Source of the DNA: Mikania micrantha
Lineage: Eukaryota; Streptophyta; Magnoliopsida; Asterales; Asteraceae
Direction of reading: 5' to 3'
DNA length: 64,000 bases
Assembly (NCBI GenBank): GCA_009363875.1
Contig: CM018685.1
Location: forward strand, 60,063,648 to 60,127,647
A program made the translations under genes and the position numbers. Below the pieces are notes generated by a model. The model had not been told where the DNA came from, did no database searches, and saw only the letters and a program-made list of their open reading frames with translations. Shown one piece after another: positions 1 through 11,000 of the stretch. Every line of letters starts with the position of its first letter. Positions within the stretch are counted from its first letter, which is position 1.

Positions 1-100
1 TAAATATATTTCTTTTTTTTTTTACCATTGTAAAAGGCCTAAAAAGTTGCATATAAAAAGACACAAAATTTCACATTTATTTTTACAAACTTGCTAAATA

Positions 101-148
<48 letters not shown>

Positions 149-388
149 AAATCAAACTTTTAATATAAAATTCTTCTAATAGTTAAATATCATATCTATC
201 CTTGCTAATATATTTTACTAAAAATCATTCTTAACAAAACCATTTTATCCTTAAATTTCATTATATCGAATACATCCTTCTCCAAAAACTAAAAACATCA
301 TAGATATTCATTTTAATACACAATATTTTCTTGTTTTTACAACATTATTAATACGTTAATAATGACCAGAAAGTGTATTTTTGTTAGG
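1..388. other. AT-rich intergenic DNA downstream of the MCTP gene
   Basis: No coding potential is visible. The stretch is strongly AT-rich and contains an uninterrupted AT dinucleotide microsatellite at about 102–147. It should include the 3' untranslated region of the MCTP gene, which is read from the other strand, but I see no decisive polyadenylation signal. Confidence 0.6.
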
Positions 389-2698
389 CTACAACATGGC
401 ATCTGCACCAGATGGGAGCCTTCGAAAGAAATTGGCAGGAATGGAAGGCACTTTGGTTCGAAACTTCGGATGTCTTAACACATAAAACATGGTAAGAAGC
501 GCGACCACTTTAAATGGTATCACATGCAACACGATTGCAGCGATCAAACAAAATGTCACAAACAATGCTGAGGCTCTCGGGTCGCGCCAACTCAGCAACG
601 ACTGGAACCGCTCGCCCTGAGTCGCTAAGTCACCAGCCATGGTCTGAATCCTACCACCAATGCTTCTTAACCGATCATACCGCATTCGAACCACATTCGT
701 CCCTTTCGATGTCGGAAACGTGTCGAACTCCTCGTCTAACTCGTCAGGTGACACCGCATCAGCGTGTGACAGCCGGACATCCATGTGAGGAGGGTGCCTC
801 GGTTTCCGCCTGTAACGCCAGATCCCGACAAAAAATAGGTACAAGAAAATTGTAGGTAGGATTAGTTCCGGCGACAGTATCAATATCACGAAAAGTACAT
901 GGATGAGAAGCGTTGTGACCGGATTTTTCCATTGGCATATCATGTCTAACCATGTGATCAAACCTACGAACCCACTAACCACGTTAACGATTCGAAAAAA
1001 GTTTGCTTTGCTTTTTCGCGCGCTATAGAATTGTGCGCGAACGTCTAGCATGTAATCAACCACCTCTTTTCCCAACGGTGGCTCCGCACGGGCTAGCCTC
1101 ATTGAGACTATTTGGGTTGCATAGTACCTTAATCTAGCGGTTTGGCCCATTGACAACGGATGCACATAGTGCATCTTAGGCAGAATTGGCTGTATATATT
1201 TGTGCAACATGTTAATATATGATGTGCATGAAAACCTTACAGCCAATTCTAGCTCACCCATTTTCTTTACACCTGAAGGGTGTAATTCAATAAGCGGGTA
1301 CGAGTGTGTATACACTCGTTCCGTCTCGAGTGTTGACAACCGGATCCGCACCTTCCCGATTGTTGAGTCATTACTTGGCTTGTGTAAAAATCCGTTATTG
1401 AATGCACCGATTGTTATCACCGTACACGGATCGTAAACCTCCCATGTGTACTGCTCATTCCAGCTCGGTGAAAAGTTGTCGATAATCGTTCTTGTTCGAA
1501 CCCATTTGTCTCCATATTTAGCCACACAAAACGCATCCGTTGTTCCCCGACCATCGCGTGTTTTCATCGGCAACAACCCCTTGGCACTTATGATTCCGAG
1601 CTCTAAAATCCCGATGCTCGGTTTCCTTATTATCTGCTTCGCGGCTGGTCGTAAATCGCTACTGTAATTCGTATACTCGTCGAGAACATGGTACCCTCCC
1701 TCCCTACACACACGTAGATGAATCCGACTCGCGAACTTCACTTCTTTCTTCTCGCCATCGACTACGACATGTTTCTCGAGGTTGTGCCACTTCGACTGCA
1801 CAGCCTTATTGTCCCACCGTGGATGAACCGAGGACAATGGTATCAGACATTTCCCCAACACCTCATCTTTGTTACCTCCATCTTCAACGATTAACATCAA
1901 CGCTTCTTCAAACGGCTCGGCCGCGACGAAAACCAAGTCTTCGTTCCAACTCGGGTTAACCGTCTTCACCGATGAAAATTTAGTCTTGCTCCACTGACCA
2001 CCCAACACCACCTTTACACAAACCTCCAACGGCTTATTCTTGTCACTGGGTATCAGATCCTGACACTCAATGACATTAACCCGAACATACCAAAGCTTCG
2101 GGGAAAGATAAACTTTTCCCCGAATCTTTGAAACACCTTCACGGCCAACTGTAGCCGCATCAGAATGCCAGGCGTCTGAGAAACACTCGTCCGCCTGGGT
2201 TCCTTGCCACACAGCAAGCATGATCTCGCCATGTTTAAGCTTCCCCTCTTTCTTATCCTCCAGCCGGTACCACTGCGGTGCAAGTGGACTGTCTGGAGGG
2301 ACTCTTTTGGGGACGTCGTAAAGCTCTAGCGATACTTTTCCGATGAAATCATCTAAGACAGGATTCTTGTCTTTAACCACGATTTCGACACTCGAAGCTT
2401 GAATCCGATCTTGCGAGAAGGCGAAGACATGATCCCATTCGGGGTTTGGTTTCTTATCAAAGTGTCGGGTGACTCCTTTGTAGTTACCGAGCTTGACTTC
2501 AACGTAAGGGTCGCAACTGCCGGTGATGTCTTTTGGCGGGAGTTCTTTGGCTTTGACGACTCGAACGTAGAGATACTGCATTTGTTCAACGAGGTCATAG
2601 GTGCTGGTTAGCTTGTCGCCGGTCATGTATTTGCCTGATCCGGCGATATTTGGGGTGGTTTCTTTGAGTGCAAATTCTTCCGGTGCTGGACGCTGCAT
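389..2698 (-). CDS. MCTP3/4: MCTP3/4-type multiple C2 domain and transmembrane region protein
   Basis: An intronless 769-residue frame. Plant MCTPs are ER-anchored proteins that tether the ER to the plasma membrane, notably at plasmodesmata. Some members (FTIPs) affect trafficking of FT or STM. Three C2 domains are visible, at about residues 40–155, 200–320 and 360–480. Each keeps Asp-rich loops of the type that bind calcium or lipid, for example GSCDPYVEVKLG in the first and GRGTTDAFCVAKYG in the third. The C-terminal PRT_C region has two hydrophobic blocks, at about 592–628 and 708–742, separated by the conserved HPPHMDVRLSHAD and DELDEEFDTFP motifs. The length and the start MQRPAPEEF fit the MCTP3/4 subgroup, whose members have about 770 residues and three C2 domains. 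The single-exon structure is usual for the family. Assignment to MCTP3 or MCTP4 is not resolved. Confidence 0.95.
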   Translation of the reverse strand: MQRPAPEEFALKETTPNIAGSGKYMTGDKLTSTYDLVEQMQYLYVRVVKAKELPPKDITGSCDPYVEVKLGNYKGVTRHFDKKPNPEWDHVFAFSQDRIQASSVEIVVKDKNPVLDDFIGKVSLELYDVPKRVPPDSPLAPQWYRLEDKKEGKLKHGEIMLAVWQGTQADECFSDAWHSDAATVGREGVSKIRGKVYLSPKLWYVRVNVIECQDLIPSDKNKPLEVCVKVVLGGQWSKTKFSSVKTVNPSWNEDLVFVAAEPFEEALMLIVEDGGNKDEVLGKCLIPLSSVHPRWDNKAVQSKWHNLEKHVVVDGEKKEVKFASRIHLRVCREGGYHVLDEYTNYSSDLRPAAKQIIRKPSIGILELGIISAKGLLPMKTRDGRGTTDAFCVAKYGDKWVRTRTIIDNFSPSWNEQYTWEVYDPCTVITIGAFNNGFLHKPSNDSTIGKVRIRLSTLETERVYTHSYPLIELHPSGVKKMGELELAVRFSCTSYINMLHKYIQPILPKMHYVHPLSMGQTARLRYYATQIVSMRLARAEPPLGKEVVDYMLDVRAQFYSARKSKANFFRIVNVVSGFVGLITWLDMICQWKNPVTTLLIHVLFVILILSPELILPTIFLYLFFVGIWRYRRKPRHPPHMDVRLSHADAVSPDELDEEFDTFPTSKGTNVVRMRYDRLRSIGGRIQTMAGDLATQGERFQSLLSWRDPRASALFVTFCLIAAIVLHVIPFKVVALLTMFYVLRHPKFRTKVPSIPANFFRRLPSGADAML

Positions 2699-3655
2699 CT
2701 TGAAGTTTGATCGATCAAAATAGATTGAAACAAAATGTTTTTGTTAATTAAACTTTTGTCTATTTTTTGGCCGAGGGGATGGACAAATTATTGCATGGAA
2801 CAAGGGCAAATTTTCAATCATGTATGACTCAAGCTACCTAAAAAACCACAAATGTATCATATAATATATATATATATATCCGTGTGTATGTATATAGGGT
2901 ATGGTGGCATTAAAAGATGGATTTATTTATTTTTATTTGAACTACTTTAGATTTTTTCGAACTGCTAATTTTATGTATCACTAACGGATCACTGGAGTAT
3001 TATCGTGTCACCAGCAGTTTATCCGACCATATATATCCACTACCAAGTCACCAGTTATGAAGGAAATTCAATACTTTGAGAAAACCTTTTGTGAGATTCG
3101 AATATAGGATCATTTGGTTTCGAGCCTTATCTCAACACAAAGATACCTACAGGGTGTAACGTCTTTGGTTGAACGTTCTTTAGATGGGATTATTGATTGG
3201 TTTGATTACGTAGAGCAAAATTGGTGAGGTTGTAAGTTGTAACCACTCACCAACTATTTAGCAACTCTGGAATTTGACAAACAAAATTCTACTGTTGAGT
3301 TAAATTTTATTATATATTATTTTATTACGTTAGATACTTGTATATTAATTACATGCGTAAAATAAATTTTTATTAAATAGTGGTAAATTTTAGAAATTAT
3401 AAAATGATACTTTAAGATTTAAGCAAGTTATAAAAAATGTAGAAAATTAAATCTTGTGAAAAAACAAGAGTAACACATGAATACATGAGTTATTTAAAGG
3501 TATTAATTAAAGATACTCTAATAATAATGTCGTTACTTTCACTTTGGTTCTAAATAATTCAACTTTTTTAATCGAAACAAGTATATATAATCAATACACG
3601 AAACTATAATTGGTGCATTGCCCAAAAATCCCACCATATGTCTCTTTCATTGATC
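2699..3655. other. Upstream region of MCTP and unique AT-rich spacer
   Basis: The first 200 bases upstream of the MCTP start hold a TA-rich tract at about 2858–2880 that could serve as a TATA element on the minus strand. The rest is AT-rich. I see no gene and no clear repeat structure. Confidence 0.4.
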
Positions 3656-3913
3656 AATTATTGGCATAAATTTTTTTTTAACGGCGAAAGTTTCAATCGT
3701 GTAACTCACTGTTTCCATGTCATATTACCAAGGTCTCATAACCTGGACCTTCCATGAACCCCCAACCACTTCAGGAGGAAACCTCACAAGAAAACCTCCT
3801 GACCCCCCACAGACCCCGTTTTCGTTACGGGAGGGTTTTGAACCCGAGACCTCTCATTTAGAAGAATCCCAGTGTATCGCTGATGCACTGCCTTGTTGGT
3901 AATTATTGGCATA
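3656..3913 (-). mobile_element. tRNA-derived SINE with 13-bp target-site duplication
   Basis: The body is about 3669–3900, read on the minus strand. Near its 5' end (right side) it carries a Pol III B-box-like GGGTTCAAAACCC. Its 3' end (left side) is CGCCGTTAAAAAAAAA. It is flanked by a perfect 13-bp direct repeat, AATTATTGGCATA, at 3656–3668 and 3901–3913. A related copy lies at about 24184–24410. Confidence 0.85.
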
Positions 3914-5073
3914 TATGATAGACCAAACAACATAAAATGTTAATTGATTTTGTAGATCCCTCCAAACGGTTATTTATGAAAGCATCTATAACTTGTTAAC
4001 ATACTTATCTGGTCACTTATATATAAAAAAATCATATGACAGATTTCGATCTTATTTTATTAATGACCAACGACAAGTCGGTGGGACAGTCTTTGCCGGG
4101 AAAAAATGAGTGCTATATTTTGTCTTTCAAACTGGCTAACCCTATGCCGACAACAAGTCACCTTGGAGGCTTTGCCGAAAAAAATGAGCGCTAGATTTAG
4201 CCGCTCATAGCCTCATACGGGCAACCATATGCCAACGACATGTCGATGGGACAGGTTGGTAAATTGAAAATATGTAAAAGGTTTTATATTGACTAAGTGT
4301 CGTCGGAATATGCTGATTTATACCGGCAAAATATATTGTCGGGATATATTTCGTCGGGATGCGTTAAAATTGTTGGAGTGAAGTTTATACATTTGGCCCC
4401 TCAAAATTTGCTGCGACAATTTTTCATCACAACATGTTATTTGGCTTGGTAAACTTGAATTGAATGTTTGATAGTTTTTGACAATAATTTAGTTATTATA
4501 AATTGAAACTAAAAAAAAAACAATACAACAAACTTGTTAAAAATTGCCAAAGTTAGCGAATTTATAAAAATGATTTCTTGTTAAATTTGTACTGGTTTAA
4601 GAATTTTTAAGTTATAATCAAAATAAATAGTTGTGCATACAAAATTTATTTTCCTTTTTTCAGTATATTATATTTTATAAAAAGAGTGTGTTATGTATGT
4701 TAGGCAGAGTTGGGCACTTAACATATGGGCACTTACGTTTACCATTTAATTTATACATAGGTAATTTTTTGAATAATCTATTTAAATGTTAAGATAATAA
4801 AACGATTATTTTATTAGTTAACCAAATATATTATAATATCCACGTAGGAAAGGTGAAGTAGAAGCAAGTTGAATGGGCAGGTTTCATGGGTCCAAATTCC
4901 AAAACCAAGCTCTGGACTCAACCTACTATCAATGGCTCAGTCTCCCCCTTTTTCTTTGTTTTAAATGTTTCAATCCATTTTACTCAAGAAAAATGTAATT
5001 ATTTAATAATGGGCAGCTTTCGGGTTTTGACATATATACCTTTAACAATTAACTAGTTGATTAATCAATCAAT
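3914..5073. other. Intergenic DNA, no gene seen
   Basis: AT-rich. Around 4070–4260 there is a degenerate repeated motif (variants of CGACAAGTCGGTGGGACAG and GCCGGGAAAAAATGAG), and related CGTCGGGAT-type words occur near 4300–4370. This looks like an old DNA-transposon remnant, but I could not define its ends. Confidence 0.3.
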
Positions 5074-5377
5074 CAACTAATTACATTTTTTTTGAACGGC
5101 GGTATTCTCACGTGTTTCCTACCCTTTAGGGGCGATCGTCCAAAGTCAGACTCCTCCAACCGCTGTGAGAACCCATACCCCCTGATGCGCAGGAACCCCG
5201 TTGAATGGGTAAACATTCGCCCCCATTGGAATCAAACCTGGGATAAACCCCAAGCAAACCCTTCACCTGGTGTTATTCAAACTTGCCTCCAAATGGATTC
5301 GAACTCCCGACCTGCATATTGGAAGGTGAGAGCCCTAACCATTGGGATGGGTTTTCAGGACAACCAACTAATTACAT
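5074..5377 (-). mobile_element. tRNA-derived SINE with 13-bp target-site duplication
   Basis: The body is about 5087–5364 on the minus strand. A-box-like TGGTTAGGGCTCT and B-box-like GGGAGTTCGAATCC lie at its 5' end, and CCGTTCAAAAAAAA at its 3' end. A perfect 13-bp direct repeat, CAACTAATTACAT, flanks it at 5074–5086 and 5365–5377. The head differs from the SINE near 3.7 kb, but the CGTTCAAAA tail is shared. Confidence 0.85.
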
Positions 5378-6360
5378 AATTTATACAAATTAAACCCATA
5401 GATATTATTCTGAATTGAAATTTAACTGATGTGTGCGGATCACACCTAATTCTAGCTTTATTTGCTGACAGTGGCAATGGCATTGGCATGCTTATGTAGC
5501 AGTAGATGTGGAGATCAAACCCAATGTAAGAGGTTTAACAAGATAGAATCAAAATCGGGCCTACCTGAATCATGGTGATCATATTCAAAATCAATGACCC
5601 ATGAGAATAGTTGTTGCAGTAAATCACCATATTCCATTTGAATGATTCAAAATCTGCAAGACATTGTTCATACAGTCACAAAACATTACTTGGTTATAAT
5701 CCAAATATTATGATCGTTTAGGTGGTGATCAACATATTAATTAATTATAATCATAACATACAAACAAATAAATATACTCCGTAAAATCTCACTTTGTGTG
5801 GTTTGAGGGGAAATATTGAAGACAGTCCTTACCCCTACCCCAAATAAAGTATAAACAATAAACGAATGCTAGAAGTAAAAATATCTTGTTGGTGATTTTA
5901 TTGTTATCAAAATCATTTTAGTTTAATAGATTTTACCTTAAGAAGACTAATTAAGAAATTAGAATATGCATTGATACGAATTAGAAGATGTGAAATGCAC
6001 ACTTGAATACTTGATCAACACTACGTTAACGTTAACTTCGGTACTAACAAAGTAACAAGTAACAAAACCCTAAAATTTTCTAGAGACAAAGCCCTTAATC
6101 CATAAAAGGTTCCAAGGTAAGAGTCAAGCCCTAACAAGGGGTCAAGGCTTACTAGCATAGAGAGATAAAGAGCCCAATAAAGGTTGATTCACTAAAAATG
6201 CACGAGTTATAGAAAATTACTTGAAACAAATTATCGATTTGTACTTTAATAATGTATTTCAATAACATTTTTGTCCCTCAAAATCGTCAAGTGCAAGCTT
6301 GTAATTTGGTACTTTGGTAGTGAACTTGTATTTTAGTAGCAACATCATCCTTCAACATCC
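5378..6360. other. Intergenic DNA, no gene seen
   Basis: No coding frame stands out. A short stretch near 5800–5850 (AGACAGTCCTTACCCCTACC) resembles the 3' portion of the RTE-like repeats near 26.9 and 27.6 kb, but it is too short to define as an element. Confidence 0.3.
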
Positions 6361-6915
6361 TTAGACCATGCGTAGTGGCTGCCCTATGGAAACAACGGGT
6401 AGGATTAATTTGACGGGGTTCGGCGGGAACGCCGACCCCCTCCCCCAGTGGCGACCCACATGAGCCCTCCACAGCCCACTGCCCGCTTTCTCCTCTCGTT
6501 TGTGATTGATGGGGAAAGTTTTTCCAGTAGGGACTAGGGATGTGATGATGATGTGACACAGTAGAGAAGGTTTTTTCAGTGAAGTAACCACTGTAGGGTT
6601 TTAAAGTTTTAAGTGGATTGATGGTGTGACAGAAATTTTCGACGGGAAATGATTTCAATGGGGTGTCCACTATAGAGGTGGGCAAAAAAACCGGGCCCGG
6701 ATTCGACAACCCAAACCGGAACCGGTCATACCCGAACCGGTAGGTACAAACGGGTCCGGTTTTTCAGACAAATTAGAACCGGAACTGGTTCCACCTGTAC
6801 TCGGCCAAAACCCAAACCGGAACCGGTTGGAACCCGGAACCGGGTATTGATTTTGTTGACCGGAACCGGTTCCAAAAAAACCGATTTGCACACCTCTAGT
6901 CTACTATTGTTGGTA
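6361..6915. mobile_element. PIF/Harbinger-type MITE, interrupted by an hAT MITE
   Basis: The left end is TTA followed by GACCATGCGTAGTGG at 6364. The right end, after removing the nested hAT MITE and its duplicated target, reads about CCACTATTGTTGGT, which is an approximate inverted copy. The left terminus closely resembles GACCTTGCGCAATGG at 22791, where a Harbinger ORF1 follows, so I assign both to one superfamily. The interior is GC-rich in part (6400–6490) and non-coding. Confidence 0.5.
6673..6898. mobile_element. hAT-type MITE (226 bp)
   Basis: The terminal inverted repeats are TAGAGGTGGGCAAA on the left and TAGAGGTGTGCAAA on the right (as reverse complement). The flanking 8-bp duplication is GTCCACTA at 6665–6672 against GTCTACTA at 6899–6906, seven of eight matching, as expected for hAT elements. 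The interior is a degenerate array of AACCGGAACCGG words. Frames through it are artefacts of that repeat. Confidence 0.75.
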
Positions 6916-8003
6916 TTATACTGTTATGTAATGACTATGTCTAACAATTTGTTGATGATGTAACCATCAAAGACTTGATTATAACCGTCACATCTGTTCA
7001 TGAATCGTTGCAATTGTTTGTTTCTATTTTATCCTGTGTGTAAATATTCATTTGTTCAATTTTAAAACAGAAATCTCATACTCGTTATTTTCTCTGATTT
7101 ATCCTTTGACATCTCATGCAGTCAGAATTCAATATAGTTGTAAACCCATAGGTAATAATATACTACACTTCAATTCATGTTTCTAACAACCCACGATAAT
7201 AAATAAAAATAAACAAAAATTAAAAAAAAATCCTAAAATAGTAATGCCTTAAAAAAATAAAAAAATAACAACAATTTGCCTGAATAACAGATATCCAATC
7301 ATATTGCATAAATATATGTTGTACAACAAATATAGCTCTGGTTGCAAGAGACCTCTGAGAGAACGGCAAATGGACCGTTACTCGATCCCGAGCTTTATAC
7401 ATGCAGACATAGAAAAACCGCCATCATGTCATATAAACTCACATAGAACTCTCCTGAAGAGACCAAGCTGTAGTCAATGTAGGATTGCAGATTTTACTCA
7501 TTTATACTCATTTAATATTGTTGAAAAGACAACTCCCAAAGCCAAAGCTCTAAGGGTGTGTTGGAGGTGCAACCGCACCAGGCCCGATTTTTTTAGAGGC
7601 CCGAAATTTCGATTTTTTTAACATATATTTTAAATATATAATTATTTTTAAACAAAAATAATTTCAATAAGTAAAAATCAAGATTTTATTAAAATAATAT
7701 TGTTTTATTTTATTTAGTGACTAATTTTTATCTCAATTATTATCGATTTATGACTTTTTTTTATATGTATAGGGTCCATTTTAGTCCTCACACAAGGTAT
7801 TTCTAAACTTAAAAACTACATATTTTCTCAAATCATGCTTTAAGAGCATTCTAGATCAACAATTCAGCATCAAAAAAACTTGTGTTTTGGGAAAATATGC
7901 TCATTTGCAAGTAAGAAGGGATATATGCAATTCTCTCCTTAACAAATCATCATTAATCATTTCTAATAAAAATAATCTATCTTTAAGTTAATCATGTGAT
8001 TAC
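6907..8003. other. Intergenic DNA downstream of TOP6B
   Basis: AT-rich with no gene. It should include the TOP6B 3' untranslated region near 7900–8003. A GC-richer patch at about 7545–7615 (GGCCCG words) looks like a fragment of a repeat also hinted at near 20.1 kb. Confidence 0.35.
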
Positions 8004-11000
8004 CTAGAGGAAGAGCCTGAAGACAAAGACAGGAGAATGCAAGTCTATGAAGTTCTTTTGAGGCTCCAGTGCTTGTATGTATATGTTTTCTTTTGGTTCT
8101 TCTCTCACTCCACTTTGTGTTGCGTATTCCATTGCCATCTCGTAATCCACCTGCAACCATTTGTGCAGATATAAATAAATAGGATTCATCAGATCACATG
8201 TTGATTAAAAAATAGAAATTATTTATTAAAAAAAATAAAAAAAATTGTTTGCCTGTTCAACATGTTGAGCAAGTTTTTCACTCAGGGTTTCTTTTGTTAT
8301 TATACGACTTGAGACCTTCTGAAGTAGCTCTGCATCCTCATCCTTGATTTCCATGCGTTTCTTCTTTGCATGCAACTGTGACGACTCTTTCAATATTTCA
8401 TAGATGGCACCAGTAGCATCACCGATGTACCTACAACCAATATATAAAGCAAGCAAATAGTGATTATTTCTTGATATAAATATTAAACACAACACAAAAC
8501 TAACACAATATTCATGGATGGATTTGGGTCAATTTAAGGTTGAACAATCCAAACACATGGGTTGTGTTTGGGTCATCTCGGCGGGTTCAGAGGTTGACAG
8601 TTTAGGCATTTAATACGTTGTATTTTTATATTCTTTTCTAAAGTATGTCTTGAGTCATGATTTAACTGATTGGTAATTTATGCCAAAATTTAAAAGATAA
8701 AAATAAATGAATATCATGTTTTGTAATTTAAATGTAATAGATTTTATATAATTTATACGTTTAGTTGTAAAGTTATTGCAGAGTTATGCAAAAATCAAAA
8801 TTTAAGCAAATCGTGTTTGTGTCAACTTGTAAAGACTCTTGTCGTATACTTGTATTCATGTTCGGGTTCGACCAGACAACCCGTGAACATGAACCATTTA
8901 ACACTGCTAGGACCTATATAATGTGACATAGAAGGTGTTGCACTTGCTTGCTTAAATTTCTTTTCCTCTCTTGCTGCTCACGAGCCTGAATTTTCTTCAC
9001 TATTTTCGACTTTAGCTGGGCGCAACACTGCTTAATAGAAGTCTGGAAAACAAAGATTACTGAATTAAAAAAAATTATATTCTTTACAACTATCAATTTG
9101 AGATGTACACACCTTCACAGCAGAAGCTATCTCACTTATGTCATCTCCAATATACTCCTTTCCGGTCCCTTTGAAGGGGATTTTTGTGCTCACAATGCTA
9201 ACAAAAACTCCAATTTTGTCTTGAGTTTGATTAATTTTGTAAGTATTCCAACTGAAAGATAATAGCAGTATTAGAACAACTATTGCTAAAGGATGCAAGA
9301 GACTAAGAGTTGTCAAAAGTCTTACTTGATTCTCTTCATTGCAGTTCTGGTGACAACATCAGCACCTTGTTCAAACAATAACGGAATCCGATTTGCAAAT
9401 CGAAAGATATTCAAACCCTAAAATTTTGATAGCCACATAGAGCAAGAAGGAAATGGTAATGTTACCATAAGTTGCAAGCTTATCTAAAACTGAATGTTGA
9501 AATTTAAACTCAATCAATTTATTTCTTTAGTGGAAATCGTAGGTTTCATTCTTGTAACAGAAAAACAAAGGGCAAACTGCACAAAATAGAAACCAATTTC
9601 ACATTTTTCCTGATTTTAGCTACCAGCTTTAACTTAGGTGCAAAATAGAAATCAACTTGCAACTTATTAGACTTTGGCAACCAACCTCATTGATGGTGTG
9701 GCTCAGGCATCCTTTTAAAAATAAAAATAAAATGTCAAATCATATGTCGCATGATATACATACGATGAGATGACAAATAAGATGTCACGTCAAGAAGTTT
9801 TAAAAAAATTAGCAAAAAGAAATGACCTGCTACCAGTTGAAAGACGAAGTTTTTAAAAAAAATAGCAAAAAGAAATGGCCTGCTACCGTTTGAAAAATTC
9901 ATTTGATTGCTACAATAGATAATAAAATGTAACTTGGTTGCTAAAGTTGGCAATAAATTGTAAATAAAATTCCAATTCGGGCTAATTTAGATTTGGTTGC
10001 TAAAATCAGGATAATATGTAAATTTCTTTCTATCTTTTGTACAGTTTGCTTAAAAACAAAATCATCAAAGAGGTATCATTTAAATGTATATCCAAAATTT
10101 TACATAAGGAAATCAGATTTTAAGATGGATCATAAATTACATGCAAGCAATGTATGTGCTACAGCTGCTATGATGGAAATTAGAGACAAAACAAACATAC
10201 TTGTTTGACATCTTTTCCTCCCAGACTGACTCCAGCTTCCACAATGAATGGGTGCCCTTCAAATACTTGAGCACTGAAATTATGAGGTCGTTCCAAATAT
10301 GTTTAATTTTCTAGTACTTTAAAACATCATATGCATATTAGGTTGGTTGAATCCTGGTTTAGATATCACCTTGCAGTATAAGTTGCAACCATGTCTGGAT
10401 GCAGTTCTTTTATTATACCCAATCGAAGATTGTACTCTCCTGCAGGACTAAGACACTATAAAGGAAAATTGTTAATTTATTATCAACTTATAATGAATTG
10501 AATACCAAATCTATTCAGGATAGAAATAAGAGTAAAGCAGCTACGTATGATTAACTTTATCTTCAAATAAGCAGCTATATTTTACAACAAATAGCAACTT
10601 ACATCACCACTAGGATCATCAAACTTGGCTTGCCGAAACAGCTGATGCATGCGAACAATTTGCTGAGGTGTCAGCGACTTAACAGATGTTTTGGGGCTGA
10701 AATCAGGGCCCATTTCTCCTGTAATATGATCAAATTATACTTAAGGCAAGCAATCATTGCTACTTGCAGATAGCAGTGACAGAAAGCTAAAATGAATAAC
10801 CACAGAACTGTAGGAATAAAACTAAAAGTATAATCAAAACAATAATTTAGAATGCACATTACACCAAGACAACAAGTTCATGTGAGTAGCAAGATAAATG
10901 AAAGATAAAACATTTTCATGTAATTGACATAAAACCCTCAAACAAATCTTATGGTTAATGAGTTAATCTATCCAAATTAGACTCCCATTATCATAAATGT

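Noticed and set aside
6670..6891. 73-residue frame rich in Gly/Ser/Pro
   Set aside because: It is a translation of the AACCGG array inside the hAT MITE.
8939..8947. GT donor for TOP6B intron 17
   Set aside because: Using it reads GTA CAT CGG TGA after the acceptor, a stop codon. Only the GC donor keeps the conserved YIGDATGA frame.
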